A stretch of 64,000 bases of DNA, from assembly GCF_001956045.1 (NCBI RefSeq), contig NZ_MRTH01000010.1, positions 1-64,000 on the forward strand, in the 5' to 3' direction. Shown piece after piece: positions 35,384 through 44,700 of the stretch (position 1 is the first letter of the stretch; the number at the start of each line of letters is the position of its first letter). The notes under the pieces were generated by a model that did no database searches, was not told the origin of the DNA, and saw only the letters and a program-made list of their open reading frames with translations. The stretch is from Paenibacillus sp. FSL H7-0331. GTDB taxonomy: Bacteria > Bacillota > Bacilli > Paenibacillales > NBRC-103111. Both the position numbers and the translations under genes were made by a program.

Positions 35384-36250
35384 TCACCCCTCATTTGACC
35401 TCACATACTGAATATCATTTTGAATACAATCCTGCAGCGCCAGCTTCCACTCACGCATGCGAGAGAAGCCGTTTTGACGGATCGCCAAATCGTCGAAAGC
35501 GGAATTATCAGGCCGAAGCGCAGGCAGCGAAAAAGTCGAGGCACTTACCGCTTCCAGACTGATATCTGTCCGATTCGCCGTCTGCAGGATAGCCTCGGCA
35601 AACTCGTAACGGCTGCAGCACCCTTGATTGGACACATGATACAAGCCGTACTTCTCTGTTTCCACCAATTCCCCAACAAATCGTGCCAAGTCTAACGTAT
35701 AGGTTGGGGAACCGGTCTGGTCATAAACCATCGTTAATCGGGACTGCCGATCAGCCATCGACAGTACCTTCGTCACAAAATTACTTCCGTGTTTGCCGTA
35801 CAGCCAAGAGGTACGTACTATAAAATAGCGTTGGCTGATCATTTCCACGAATTTTTCCCCATGGAGCTTGGAATTTCCATACACACTCAAAGGATTGGTC
35901 CGGTCCATTTCTGTATAGCTTCCTGTCTTGGTTCCATCGAATACATAATCCGTGCTGATATAAACAAGCTTGGCAGCACAATGATGTGCAGCCAATGCGA
36001 CATTACGTGTTCCTGTTGAATTGATAGCATAAGCTTTATCCAGCATCGTCTCAGCCAGATCTACCTGGGTAAACGCAGCAGCATGAATGATGACATCCGG
36101 ACAACACGCGGTTATTTGCTGCTTGACGGCCAGCTCATCCGTAACATCCAACTGTTCTCTGGAGAGCGGCAGAAGCTCATGGGCGGGTGACAAAGCGCGG
36201 ATCAAATCATGGCCCAGCTGCCCGCCAGCTCCTGTAATCACGATTTTCAC
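35384..36250 (-). CDS. rmlD: dTDP-4-dehydrorhamnose reductase
   Basis: 288 residues from GTG overlapping the rmlB stop. SDR motifs GAGGQLGHDL, IHAAAFTQVD, YISTDYVFDG, and the YGNSK Tyr/Lys pair; VRTSWLYGKHG is characteristic of RmlD. It reduces dTDP-4-dehydro-L-rhamnose to dTDP-L-rhamnose with NAD(P)H. Its substrate is made by RmlC, for which no gene is visible in the window. Equivalent to SpsK of the Bacillus subtilis spore polysaccharide operon. Between rmlB and manC with overlaps on both sides or near. Confidence 0.93.
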   Translation of the reverse strand: MKIVITGAGGQLGHDLIRALSPAHELLPLSREQLDVTDELAVKQQITACCPDVIIHAAAFTQVDLAETMLDKAYAINSTGTRNVALAAHHCAAKLVYISTDYVFDGTKTGSYTEMDRTNPLSVYGNSKLHGEKFVEMISQRYFIVRTSWLYGKHGSNFVTKVLSMADRQSRLTMVYDQTGSPTYTLDLARFVGELVETEKYGLYHVSNQGCCSRYEFAEAILQTANRTDISLEAVSASTFSLPALRPDNSAFDDLAIRQNGFSRMREWKLALQDCIQNDIQYVRSNEG

Positions 36251-37266
36251 GGCCCTTCACCCTCCTTGTTAGAATTGAATGTACCCGATTGATAGGTTCC
36301 GTCAAGAATACCCTGCCACCAAGACTGATTGCTTCTATACCAGTCCAGAGTGAGGAGCAGTCCCTCATCCAGAGTATGCGTTGGCTTCCAGCCCAGTTCA
36401 TTGCGGATTTTTGAGGTATCCACCGCATAACGCCGATCATGACCAAGCCGATCGGGCACGAACTGGATCAGCTTCTCCGATTTTCCCAGCTCCTGCAGAA
36501 TCCGCTTGACCATAACGAGATTGGTTCTTTCGCTGCTGCCGCCGATGTTGTAGACTTCTCCTGAGCGGCCACCGTGAATCACAAGATCGATAGCTGCACA
36601 ATGATCATCCACAAACAACCAATCGCGGATTTGCAGTCCATCGCCATATACCGGCACGACTTCATCCTGCAAAGCGCGCGTAATAATCGTCGGAATCAGC
36701 TTTTCGGGAAATTGGTAAGGACCATAGTTGTTCGAGCAGCGCGTAATGACCGCTGGCAGTCCATACGTCTCATAATAAGCCCGGACGAGCAGATCTGAGC
36801 CTGCTTTGCTGGCCGAATATGGACTGTTCGGTGCAAGAGGCGTCTGTTCGTTAAAGCTTCCCTGATCACCAAGCGTCCCGTACACCTCATCCGTGGAAAT
36901 ATGCACAAACTTGCTGACCGCATGCTTTTTCGCGGCTTCGAGCAGTGTTTGGGTACCAAGCACATTCGTCAGGATAAACCGCTGCGGATCCAGAATGCTT
37001 CGATCTACGTGAGATTCAGCGGCAAAATGAACAACCGTGTCGATCTTCTCCTCTGCCATAACCCTCTCTACAAGATGGGCATCCGTAATGCTGCCGCGAA
37101 CTTCCGAATAACCAGGCAAATCGCGAATATCTGCAACATTGTGGCTGTTACCGGCATAGGTTAACAGGTCCAGATTGACACCGGTATCCCGCGGATGTTT
37201 TTCCAACCAATAATGCAAAAATCGACTACCAATAAACCCCATTCCACCGGTGACCAATAGCCTCAT
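36247..37266 (-). CDS. rmlB: dTDP-glucose 4,6-dehydratase
   Basis: 339 residues from ATG overlapping the rmlA stop. Extended SDR: GGMGFIGSRFLHYWLE, DIRD, VHFAAESHVDRSI, catalytic STDEVYG with Asp-Glu, YSASKAGSD, and TRCSNNYGPYQFPEKLIP followed by RDWLFVDDHC. It converts dTDP-glucose to dTDP-4-keto-6-deoxyglucose with tightly bound NAD. The product can go to rhamnose (RmlC/RmlD) or to an amino sugar through the aminotransferase at 22690. Corresponds to SpsJ. Full-length for the family. Confidence 0.95.
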   Translation of the reverse strand: MRLLVTGGMGFIGSRFLHYWLEKHPRDTGVNLDLLTYAGNSHNVADIRDLPGYSEVRGSITDAHLVERVMAEEKIDTVVHFAAESHVDRSILDPQRFILTNVLGTQTLLEAAKKHAVSKFVHISTDEVYGTLGDQGSFNEQTPLAPNSPYSASKAGSDLLVRAYYETYGLPAVITRCSNNYGPYQFPEKLIPTIITRALQDEVVPVYGDGLQIRDWLFVDDHCAAIDLVIHGGRSGEVYNIGGSSERTNLVMVKRILQELGKSEKLIQFVPDRLGHDRRYAVDTSKIRNELGWKPTHTLDEGLLLTLDWYRSNQSWWQGILDGTYQSGTFNSNKEGEGP

Positions 37267-37988
37267 AAAACGTCACTTGCCGATAGCCGTATACTGGCCT
37301 CAAGCAGTGATCGATGCGTCCCCGCATCGGTCCACCAGCCTTCCAGCAGACGATAGGTTAGCATTCCTTGTGCCGCATATCGGTTGTTCACATCGGTAAT
37401 CTCCAGTTCCCCGCGCTCCGATGCCTGAATCTCCTGAATCTTGTCAAATACATTAGAATCATACATATAAATGCCCGTCACGCAATAATCCGATTTGGGA
37501 TATGCCGGTTTTTCCTCTATGGCTGCAATTCGATCTCCTCTCATCTCAGGAACGCCATACCGACGAGGGTCCGCAACTTTCTTCAGAAAGACCATGGCAT
37601 TCCCCTGCTCCGTCTCTGCAAACATCCGTACCGCTGATTCCAAACCATCCTCAAACAAGTTATCGCCAAGCAATACTACAAACTTATCCTGCGGTTGAAT
37701 AAACCCGTCAGCCAATTCCAGTGCCTGGGCAATACCTCCGGCTTCTTCTTGAATCTTATAAGTGAGACGCACTCCCCAGCCGCTGCCGCTGCCGATATAT
37801 TCCATAAATAATCCTGCCGACTGTTTTCCAGTAACCAGCATAATATCCTTGATCCCCGCCGCAGCCATTTTGGAAACCGCATAATGAATCATCGGGAAGG
37901 GCCCTACAGGCAGCAAATGCTTATTAATAATTTTCGTCATAGGTCTTAGCCGCGTACCTGATCCCCCAGCCAAAATAACCCCTTTCAT
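37263..37988 (-). CDS. rmlA: Glucose-1-phosphate thymidylyltransferase, short form
   Basis: 241 residues from ATG behind AAAGGGG. Pyrophosphorylase signature GVILAGGSGTRLRPMT, then KHLLPVG, VTGKQSAGLFMEYIGSG, LGDNLFED, FLKKVADPRRYGVPE, IEEKPAYPKSDYCVTGIYMYD and GWWTDAGTHRSLLEA. About 50 residues shorter than enterobacterial RmlA; this is the short Gram-positive type like SpsI (about 246 residues). It makes dTDP-glucose, the first step toward rhamnose and other deoxy sugars. First gene of the four-gene operon; each gene overlaps or nearly overlaps the next. No rmlC between them. Confidence 0.94.
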   Translation of the reverse strand: MKGVILAGGSGTRLRPMTKIINKHLLPVGPFPMIHYAVSKMAAAGIKDIMLVTGKQSAGLFMEYIGSGSGWGVRLTYKIQEEAGGIAQALELADGFIQPQDKFVVLLGDNLFEDGLESAVRMFAETEQGNAMVFLKKVADPRRYGVPEMRGDRIAAIEEKPAYPKSDYCVTGIYMYDSNVFDKIQEIQASERGELEITDVNNRYAAQGMLTYRLLEGWWTDAGTHRSLLEASIRLSASDVL

Positions 37989-38216
37989 GGATCTACCCCT
38001 TTCTTGAAACGATTCTGCAAGTCACCCTCTAACAAGATATGCCTGAAGCAGAGAAACACATGGACTCCTGCCGAGGAAGCAGAAAAAATAAGCAACATGT
38101 CCCCCAAAAGCATTCTCAGCCGCTTTAAATGGAGATCATACGAAGCCGGACAGCACTAAAAACAAAAGAAATACATCAGTTAAAACAATATAATGACAAA
38201 ATCTTAAATCTGTCAT
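37989..38216. other. Intergenic gap between rmlA and SDR genes
   Basis: About 300 bases separate the divergent starts at 37988 and 38289. The right end holds the SDR promoter. In the rest I see no gene, repeat or clear promoter for rmlA; a CATATCTTG at about 38040 on the minus strand lacks a matching -35. Confidence 0.5.
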
Positions 38217-38245
38217 TTGATTTTTGTTTGTGCATCGTATATACT
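38217..38245 (+). promoter_or_regulatory. Sigma-A-like promoter
   Basis: TTGATT (38217-38222), 17-base spacer, TATACT (38240-38245), ahead of the SDR and TetR genes. Confidence 0.7.
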
Positions 38246-38288
38246 ACATGTATTCCAAGTCCCAATAACGAATCGAAGGAGATGTATC

Positions 38289-39032
38289 ATGAGCAATAAA
38301 ATAGCAGGCAAGGTCGTTCTTATCACAGGTGCTTCCAGAGGAATCGGGCGTAAGATCGCGGAGGATTTTGCTGAGCGCGGGGCCAAGGTTATCGTTAATT
38401 ATTCAAGCAATAAAGAAACTGCCGATGAGGTCATTGCGGCAATCCAACAAAATGGAGGTGAAGCAGTCGCCATTCAAGCGGATATCAGTCAGGTAGCAGA
38501 AGTGGAGCACCTGTTCCGCAGCGCTATGGAGTTATATGGACAGGTCGACATTCTGGTCAATAATGCAGGGATCATGATCACGAAACCCATTGAACAAGTA
38601 ACTGAAGCCGATTTTGATAAACAGTTTGCCATTAATGTCAAAGGCACCTTCTTTGCTTGCCAGCAGGCTGCCCTACACATGAAGCAAGGCGGAAGGATCA
38701 TCAACTTCTCGACTTCGGTTGCAGGTGCCATGTTCCCAGCGTACAGCGTATATGCAGGCACCAAAGGTGCCGTTGAGCAATTCACCAGACATTTGGCCAA
38801 GGAATTCGGTCCCAAGGGCATTACCATCAATGCTGTTGCTCCCGGACCTATCAATACGGAGCTATTTACTGTAGGCAAGACAGAGGAGCAGATCCAGACA
38901 ATTGTAAGAATGAACTCTTTTGGACGATTGGGTGAACCGAAGGATATATCCGATGTTGTTCTGTTTCTGGCCAGTGAGCAAACCCGCTGGATGACCGGCC
39001 AGACGATCCGGGTTAACGGAGGCTTCGTGTAA
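38289..39032 (+). CDS. Short-chain dehydrogenase/reductase
   Basis: 247 residues from ATG 38289 behind AAGGAGATG. Classical SDR: VVLITGASRGIGRKIAEDFA (nucleotide motif TGASRGIG), DILVNNAGI, catalytic Ser in INFSTSVAG, YSVYAGTKGAVEQ with the Tyr and Lys, and VAPGPINTELF. It ends in GQTIRVNGG. It oxidises or reduces a small carbonyl compound with NAD(P); FabG-like alignment, substrate unknown. A TetR gene starts four bases after its stop, so the pair is one operon, and TetR probably controls it. Confidence 0.9.
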   Translation: MSNKIAGKVVLITGASRGIGRKIAEDFAERGAKVIVNYSSNKETADEVIAAIQQNGGEAVAIQADISQVAEVEHLFRSAMELYGQVDILVNNAGIMITKPIEQVTEADFDKQFAINVKGTFFACQQAALHMKQGGRIINFSTSVAGAMFPAYSVYAGTKGAVEQFTRHLAKEFGPKGITINAVAPGPINTELFTVGKTEEQIQTIVRMNSFGRLGEPKDISDVVLFLASEQTRWMTGQTIRVNGGFV

Positions 39033-39035
39033 GTC

Positions 39036-39635
39036 ATGGCCGCTGAATCTACATTAAGCAAGGAAACGATTTTGGATACAGCCGAGCAAGTGCTGCGACG
39101 TTATGGGGATAAAACGAATGTCGTCGATGTCGCCAAGGTGTTACGTGTCAGTCATGGTACACTGTATCGTCATTTTGCAAGTAAAGCGGCACTGTTGGAG
39201 GCCGTAACCGAGCGTTGGCTGCACCGGATCTCACTTCCACTTGAAGCTATCTCCAATCAGCAGGACGGCAGTTCCCCAGAGCGTCTGCGTATCTGGCTTG
39301 AAACTTTAATTCGTAGCAAGCAGCAATCGGCGGCTGATGATCCTGAGCTATTCTCCATCTATACTGCAGTCACCTCACAAGGAACCGAATTAATCGAGAA
39401 TCACGTACACTATTTGATCACGCTGCTGTCACGGATTGTCGAGCAAGGGGTCATTGAGCAGGTGTTTAAAAGCGGAGAGCCCGGAGCGACAGCAAGAGCC
39501 ATCTTCATGGCTACTGTGCGCTTTCATCATCCCGCCCATGCTTATGAGGGGGATGCTGTTACCAAGCAGCATGATTTCGAGCTGGTCTGGCAGCTCATTC
39601 TTGCAGGAATTGTTCGCGCAGATACGAAGCTGTAA
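39036..39635 (+). CDS. TetR/AcrR-family transcriptional regulator
   Basis: 199 residues from ATG. The N-terminal helix-turn-helix (about 8-55) is clear: ILDTAEQVLRRYG, DVAKVLRVSHGTLYRHFASK. The C-terminal ligand-binding part is all helical, as in the family. It follows the SDR gene by three bases and its ribosome binding site GGAGG lies inside the SDR end, showing co-translation. It most likely represses its own operon; the promoter at 38217 would be the target. Followed by a strong terminator. Confidence 0.88.
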   Translation: MAAESTLSKETILDTAEQVLRRYGDKTNVVDVAKVLRVSHGTLYRHFASKAALLEAVTERWLHRISLPLEAISNQQDGSSPERLRIWLETLIRSKQQSAADDPELFSIYTAVTSQGTELIENHVHYLITLLSRIVEQGVIEQVFKSGEPGATARAIFMATVRFHHPAHAYEGDAVTKQHDFELVWQLILAGIVRADTKL

Positions 39636-39662
39636 GCATTAAGGTACGGCACAAAAAGATAA

Positions 39663-39704
39663 GGCTATCCGAACAGTTATGTACGCTACTGTTGACGGAT
39701 AGCC
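39663..39704. terminator. Intrinsic terminator
   Basis: GGCTATCCG pairs with CGGATAGCC around a loop with AACAGT/ACTGTT pairing, flanked by AAAAAG on the left and TATATTTATT on the right. It serves the TetR gene and, in the other direction, the ROK kinase gene. Confidence 0.8.
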
Positions 39705-39802
39705 TATATTTATTATACCAGTACCGATAATGAAAATTTGCTTCAGCAGGTTAGTTACAGATCATTCTAGAGTCTGGAGTTCTTGCCGTCTTCATGTATC
39801 TA

Positions 39803-40771
39803 CTATTGAATGGCTCTGTTGCCCGCAGCCATCGCACTTCCGACGATTCCGGCATCATCTATCATTGCAGCTGTGACAATCGTCAGCCGTTCCCAGTAGC
39901 CATGGTACACCGATTGCTGAAGCTGCTCCCGCATTGGCGCAAACAAGCGTTCACCCGCCAGCGCGGCGCCACCGCCAATCACGATCACATCGGGACTGTA
40001 CAGTGTTACCGCATTAGCAAGACCTTTACCAAGCAGCATGCCCGTATGGTTCATCACCTCGATAGCCAGCGAATCGTGCTGATCATAGGCTTTGGAAACA
40101 TCAGCCGCTGTGATGCTCTTGTCAGGTGCGGCCTCCAGCCATTCCCGAAGTATGCTGGGTCTGCCACTCTGAACCAGCTCTTGTGCCTGACGGGCAATAC
40201 CCGTGGCAGACACCGCCGTCTCCAGACAGCCGCGCATTCCGCAGCCGCAAGTATAAGGAATTTCCGGCATAATAATATGTCCCAGCTCACCTGCCATATA
40301 GCCGCCGCCATAATAAAGCTTACCCTGATTAATAACAGCCGCAGCAAGTCCCGTTCCAATCGTGATCCCGAGCACATGCTCATAGCCTTGGGCAGCTCCA
40401 CAAACCGCCTCACCGTACACATACATTCTGACATCATTATCAATATAGGTTGGTATCCCTGTACGTTTACGAATCTCTTCCGCTGTAGGAACCTGGGTCC
40501 ATCGTAAATTCCCGGCAAACAGGGTTATTCCTTTGTCAGGGTCAATGAAACCCGGGGTTCCGACGCCGATAGCCCGTACCGCTTCACGCTGAATACCACC
40601 AAGAGCCAACAGCTCGTCCACCATACATTTTATTTTGTCAAATACATAATCACTGCCCCGCAGTGCTTCTGTAGGTTGTTTGATTTTGTGTAGCAATTTG
40701 CCGGAGGCATCGGTCAAGCCGCATACAACATTCGTGCCTCCAATATCGATTCCAATTAAAAAATCCATCAT
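39803..40771 (-). CDS. ROK-family sugar kinase
   Basis: 322 residues from a double ATG after AAAGGTAGTGA. ATP-binding IGIDIGGTNVVCGL, sugar-site NDVRMYVYGEAVCGAA, TIGTGLAAAVI, GELGHI and the zinc motif CGCGMRGCLET define ROK glucokinase-type enzymes. It phosphorylates a free hexose in the cytosol (glucose, N-acetylmannosamine or similar). It follows the DeoR regulator by 24 bases, so both form one operon with likely autoregulation. The sugar cannot be named. Confidence 0.88.
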   Translation of the reverse strand: MMDFLIGIDIGGTNVVCGLTDASGKLLHKIKQPTEALRGSDYVFDKIKCMVDELLALGGIQREAVRAIGVGTPGFIDPDKGITLFAGNLRWTQVPTAEEIRKRTGIPTYIDNDVRMYVYGEAVCGAAQGYEHVLGITIGTGLAAAVINQGKLYYGGGYMAGELGHIIMPEIPYTCGCGMRGCLETAVSATGIARQAQELVQSGRPSILREWLEAAPDKSITAADVSKAYDQHDSLAIEVMNHTGMLLGKGLANAVTLYSPDVIVIGGGAALAGERLFAPMREQLQQSVYHGYWERLTIVTAAMIDDAGIVGSAMAAGNRAIQ

Positions 40772-40795
40772 TCACTACCTTTCCCATAGTTATGG

Positions 40796-41590
40796 CTATG
40801 TATGTTGATCAGCCAAATAGACAGTCACCTTCGATTGCGCCAAAGCTGACGCGAGCTCTGGATCCAGAACAGCATCGGTCACACAAATATCCAGCGAGGA
40901 TAACGGAACAATTCCGAATAACGAGGCTTTGCCGACCTTCGAATGATCGAGTACGGCAATCTTCGTTCTGGAGCGCTTCAACAGCAAGCGTCCAATCTGG
41001 GCTTCCAGCTCCGAGTAAGTTGTAATCCCATGCTCCAACGATAACCCATCGGCGCCCAGAAACATTTTACCAATATTTAAATCTTCAATGACCTTTTCTG
41101 CAAGCGGCCCGCACAGCTCAAAGCTATTTTTACGCATCACACCGCCCGTTAGAACCACCTGTACACCCTCACTGTCAGCAAGCTCCATAGCAATGTTGAC
41201 AGCGTTGGTTACAACGGTAATATTCCTTTTGTTTTTAATCGCTTTGGCGATAAGAAAGGTTGTTGTTCCACCGGACAATCCAATCACGTCGCCTTCTTCA
41301 ATCAAAGCAGCCGCAGTAGTAGCTATGGATTCCTTTTCCAACCAGAGCAGCTGCTTTTTTTCCTGAAAGGACGCTTCACGATGCCCTGTAAAGCCTTCCC
41401 ATTGTGCACCTCCGATCGTACGGATAACCCCTTCTTTTTTCACCAAAACATCTAAATCCCGGCGTGCAGTCGCTTCCGAGCAATGGAATTTTTCAATTAT
41501 TTCCTGAATGGTCAACCGACCATGAGCTTTTAAAGCATTCATAATCCTACTGCGCCGTTCTTCACCTTTGGATAGTTCCTGTTCGCTCAT
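40796..41590 (-). CDS. DeoR-family sugar regulator
   Basis: 264 residues from ATG 41590 behind AAGGAGAGGGAGAGGG; the 32 codons upstream in frame contain the promoter and are not coding. Helix-turn-helix near residues 15-60 (RRSRIMNALKAHGRLTIQEI, CSEATARRDLDVL) and a sugar-phosphate sensor domain with GLSGGTTTFLIAKAI, VVTNAVNIAMEL, VVLTGGVMR and LGADGLSLEHGITTYSELEA. It is expected to repress the downstream ROK kinase until a sugar phosphate binds. A sigma-A promoter lies 40 bases upstream. Confidence 0.92.
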   Translation of the reverse strand: MSEQELSKGEERRSRIMNALKAHGRLTIQEIIEKFHCSEATARRDLDVLVKKEGVIRTIGGAQWEGFTGHREASFQEKKQLLWLEKESIATTAAALIEEGDVIGLSGGTTTFLIAKAIKNKRNITVVTNAVNIAMELADSEGVQVVLTGGVMRKNSFELCGPLAEKVIEDLNIGKMFLGADGLSLEHGITTYSELEAQIGRLLLKRSRTKIAVLDHSKVGKASLFGIVPLSSLDICVTDAVLDPELASALAQSKVTVYLADQHT

Positions 41591-41629
41591 CCCTCTCCCT
41601 CTCCTTGCACATCCATCATCTATGTTGAT

Positions 41630-41658
41630 AGTATAGGGGTTTATTATGATAATTTCAA
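41630..41658 (-). promoter_or_regulatory. Sigma-A promoter for DeoR-ROK operon
   Basis: TTGAAA (41658-41653), 17 bases, TATACT (41635-41630) on the minus strand. Repeated ATTATCAT sequences within and just upstream of it are candidate DeoR sites. Confidence 0.75.
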
Positions 41659-41671
41659 TCATGATAATGAC

Positions 41672-41707
41672 CAAAAAAATCAGCAACCTCTAAAAGCGCT
41701 GCTGATT
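41672..41707 (-). terminator. Intrinsic terminator of decapeptide-repeat gene
   Basis: AATCAGCA and TGCTGATT pair around a 14-base loop. On the minus strand seven T residues follow the stem, 16 bases after the gene stop. Confidence 0.8.
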
Positions 41708-41722
41708 ATAGACACAAATTGC

Positions 41723-44700
41723 TTATGGGGTCCGACCCATTGCAATCCAGTTCACAGTTCCGTCCAACTGAGGCGAATAACGGCTTCGAACAATCTGGAT
41801 GACAGCACTGTCGCAGTTTTTTTGTTGAATAACACCATAGCTGTTGGTTTGATCCGTTGTGACCACTAACGCGTACTGTTCATCGGCAAATGGCTCATCA
41901 AAATGAATTCCGATTTCTACGGACTCTTCTTCCACCCGCATCAGAAAGGAACATATGCCGAATTGTTGAACTGTTGTGGCGACTTTGGTGGAGGCGGCCG
42001 TATTTGTATTCAAAATCTCAGCTGAGGTTGCAGTTGTATCCGGAAACTCTGCTTCCACTCCACTTGCAATCATCACGTCAGCTGTCGCGTCAGTTGTATC
42101 CACAGCCTCCGTTTCCGCAACTTTTGTATCCACCGGCTGAACGCCCGTTGCTTGAAATCTCGAAGATGCAGCTAACAACAGCTTTTCAACCAGTCCGGTT
42201 TCCAAATGTATCGAAGTTATGCTCCCAGGAAGCAAGTGGTAGCCTGAGATTGACTCTTGTTTAATATGCAAGCCATCGATCGAATCGTTGCCCAACTGCT
42301 CGCTTCCCACTGCACCATCCGCTATATGGCGACTCGTCACCACACCTTTGGCCAACTGGTCACTTCCTACAGAACCTGTATTCAGATGCACGGAGTCCAC
42401 CGCGCTCGGCGCCAGCTTTGCAGCTGTCACCGCCTGATTAACCAGCTGTACGGTGTCAATTGCCTCCTCAGCAATATGTTTACCGATAATCGCGCTGGCT
42501 TCAATATGACAGCTGGCAACTGCATCCAAAGCAAGCTGCTCACTTCCCACACTTCCATTGCTCAGGTGTGCGGCCTCCACGGCTCCCCATGCCAGCTTCG
42601 TTCCCGTTACCGCTTGCTCCTGCAGCTGTGCTGTGCTTATCGCCTCTTCAGCAATGTGCTCGCTGCTCACCGCTTCCAGTGCCAGATGACGGCTCGTCAC
42701 CGCACCTTCAGCCAACCTCTCGCTATCCACGCTCCCGACACTCAGATGCGCCGTATCCACGGCCCCGATCGCCAATTTGCTTCCCGTCACAGCTTGCTCT
42801 TGCAGCTGTGATGTACCGATTGCTTCGCCAGCTACATGCTTCGCCTCGACTACGCCACACGCCAGCTCACGACTGCTCACCGCTTCCGCTCCCAGATGAC
42901 GATTCGTCACTGCACCTTCGGCCAACTGCTCTTCACCTACAGCTCCAGCAGCCAAATGTGCAGTACTTACAGCGCCCCATGCCAGCTTCGCTCCCGTCAC
43001 TGAACGCTCCTGCAGTTGAGCAGCTCCTATCGCTTCCTCTGCGATATGCGGACCGCCAATCGCACCCCACGCAAGTGCCCGACCGCTTACCGCTCCTGCA
43101 GCCAAATGGCGACTCGCCACCGCACCTTCGGCCAACTGCTCGCTTCCTACTGCTTCCGCGCATAGATGTGCGGCTTCCACTGCACCCAACGCCAGCTTCG
43201 CTCCTGTCACAGCCTTATCGTTCAGCTGTGCCGTGCCGATTGCTTCCTCAGCAATATGAGCACTGCCCACTGCACCCCATGCCAGCTCACGACGGCTCAC
43301 AGCACCTGCAGACAGATGACGGCTCGTTACTGCACCATCAGCCAGTTGCTCACTTCCCACCGCTTCGGCACTCAAGTGAGCGGCTTCTACTGTACCTGGT
43401 GCCAGGTTCACTCCTGTTACCGCCTGATCCTGCAAATGCGCCGTGCCAATCACATGCAGCTCCAGATGATCGCCTCTAATGGACCCCAGTGCCAGCTCGC
43501 GCCCGCCAACCGTGCCTTCCGTCAGATGACGACCCGTTACTGCACCGTCCGCCAGCTGCTCACTACTTACTGCACCTGCAGTGAGATGCACAGCTTCCAC
43601 AGAGAATGGCGCCAGCTTTGTTCCTGTTACCGCTTGTTCTTGCAGCTGAGCTGTACCTACTGCTTCTTCGCCAAGATGCTTACTTGTAACAATACCAAGC
43701 GCCAGCTCACGACTGCCAACCGCGCCATCAGCCAGCTGAATGCTCGTTACGGCACCCAATGCCAACTGCTCGCTGCCCACCGCACCGTCAGCCAAATGCT
43801 CTGCCTCCACCGCACCACGTGCCAGCTTGGCCCCGGTCACCGACTGCCCATGCAGCTGAGTCGTATTAATTGCATTCGCGGCTATATGAACTCCACTTAC
43901 TGCACCCCATGACAGCTCTCGCCCACTAACCGCACCCGCTCCCAAATGGCGACTTACCACTACGCCCTCGGCCAGCTGGTCACTTTTCACAGCACCTGCG
44001 CTCAAATGTGCAGTATGCACAACACCATCAGCGAGCTGAGCCGCCTTCACCGAGGCTGCGCTCAAATGTGCAGTGGTCACAGCACCATCAGCCAGCTTTT
44101 CCGAGGTCACGCTTTTATCAGCCATTTTCTCACGGGTTATCGCTTCTGTTGCCAAATGAATGGCTTTCACAGAAGCCTTCGATAAATGGTTAGACTGAAT
44201 GGCTCCAGTAGAAATATGCTCGCCAATTACCGATTCTCGGCCAAGTTTATCTGACGTCACACTCGATTGCGCCAGCTTTGCCGTCGTAACCGATAAGTTA
44301 GTCAGCTTATCCGTCGATACCGATTCACTGGATAGCTTCGAGGTGGTGATGCTGTGATTAGCCAACTGCCCGGATAATACAGCACCCTCTTGAATATGCT
44401 GATGCTGGATCGATCCTGTTGCCAGCTTTTCCGAAGTTACAGCTCGATCCTGCAGCTTCGAAGTCACAACGGACTGATCTTGCAAATGCTCTTTACCCAC
44501 GGCAAGCAGCCCGATATGGAGAGCCTGAATCGCTTTCTCAGTAATGTGTCCGCTGCTTACCGCATTGCCGGATAGATGCTCACTGGTAACAGCCTTCCTA
44601 CCCAGCTTCGCCGAAGTGACAGCTTGCTCCTTTAGCTTATCCGAGCCTACCGATGCCGCACCTAGCTGCTCCGCGCCTACGCTTTGCGGAGCAAGCTTGC

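Noticed and set aside
38489..39061. Minus-strand 190-residue open frame
   Set aside because: Antisense to a clear SDR gene; shadow of its codon pattern.
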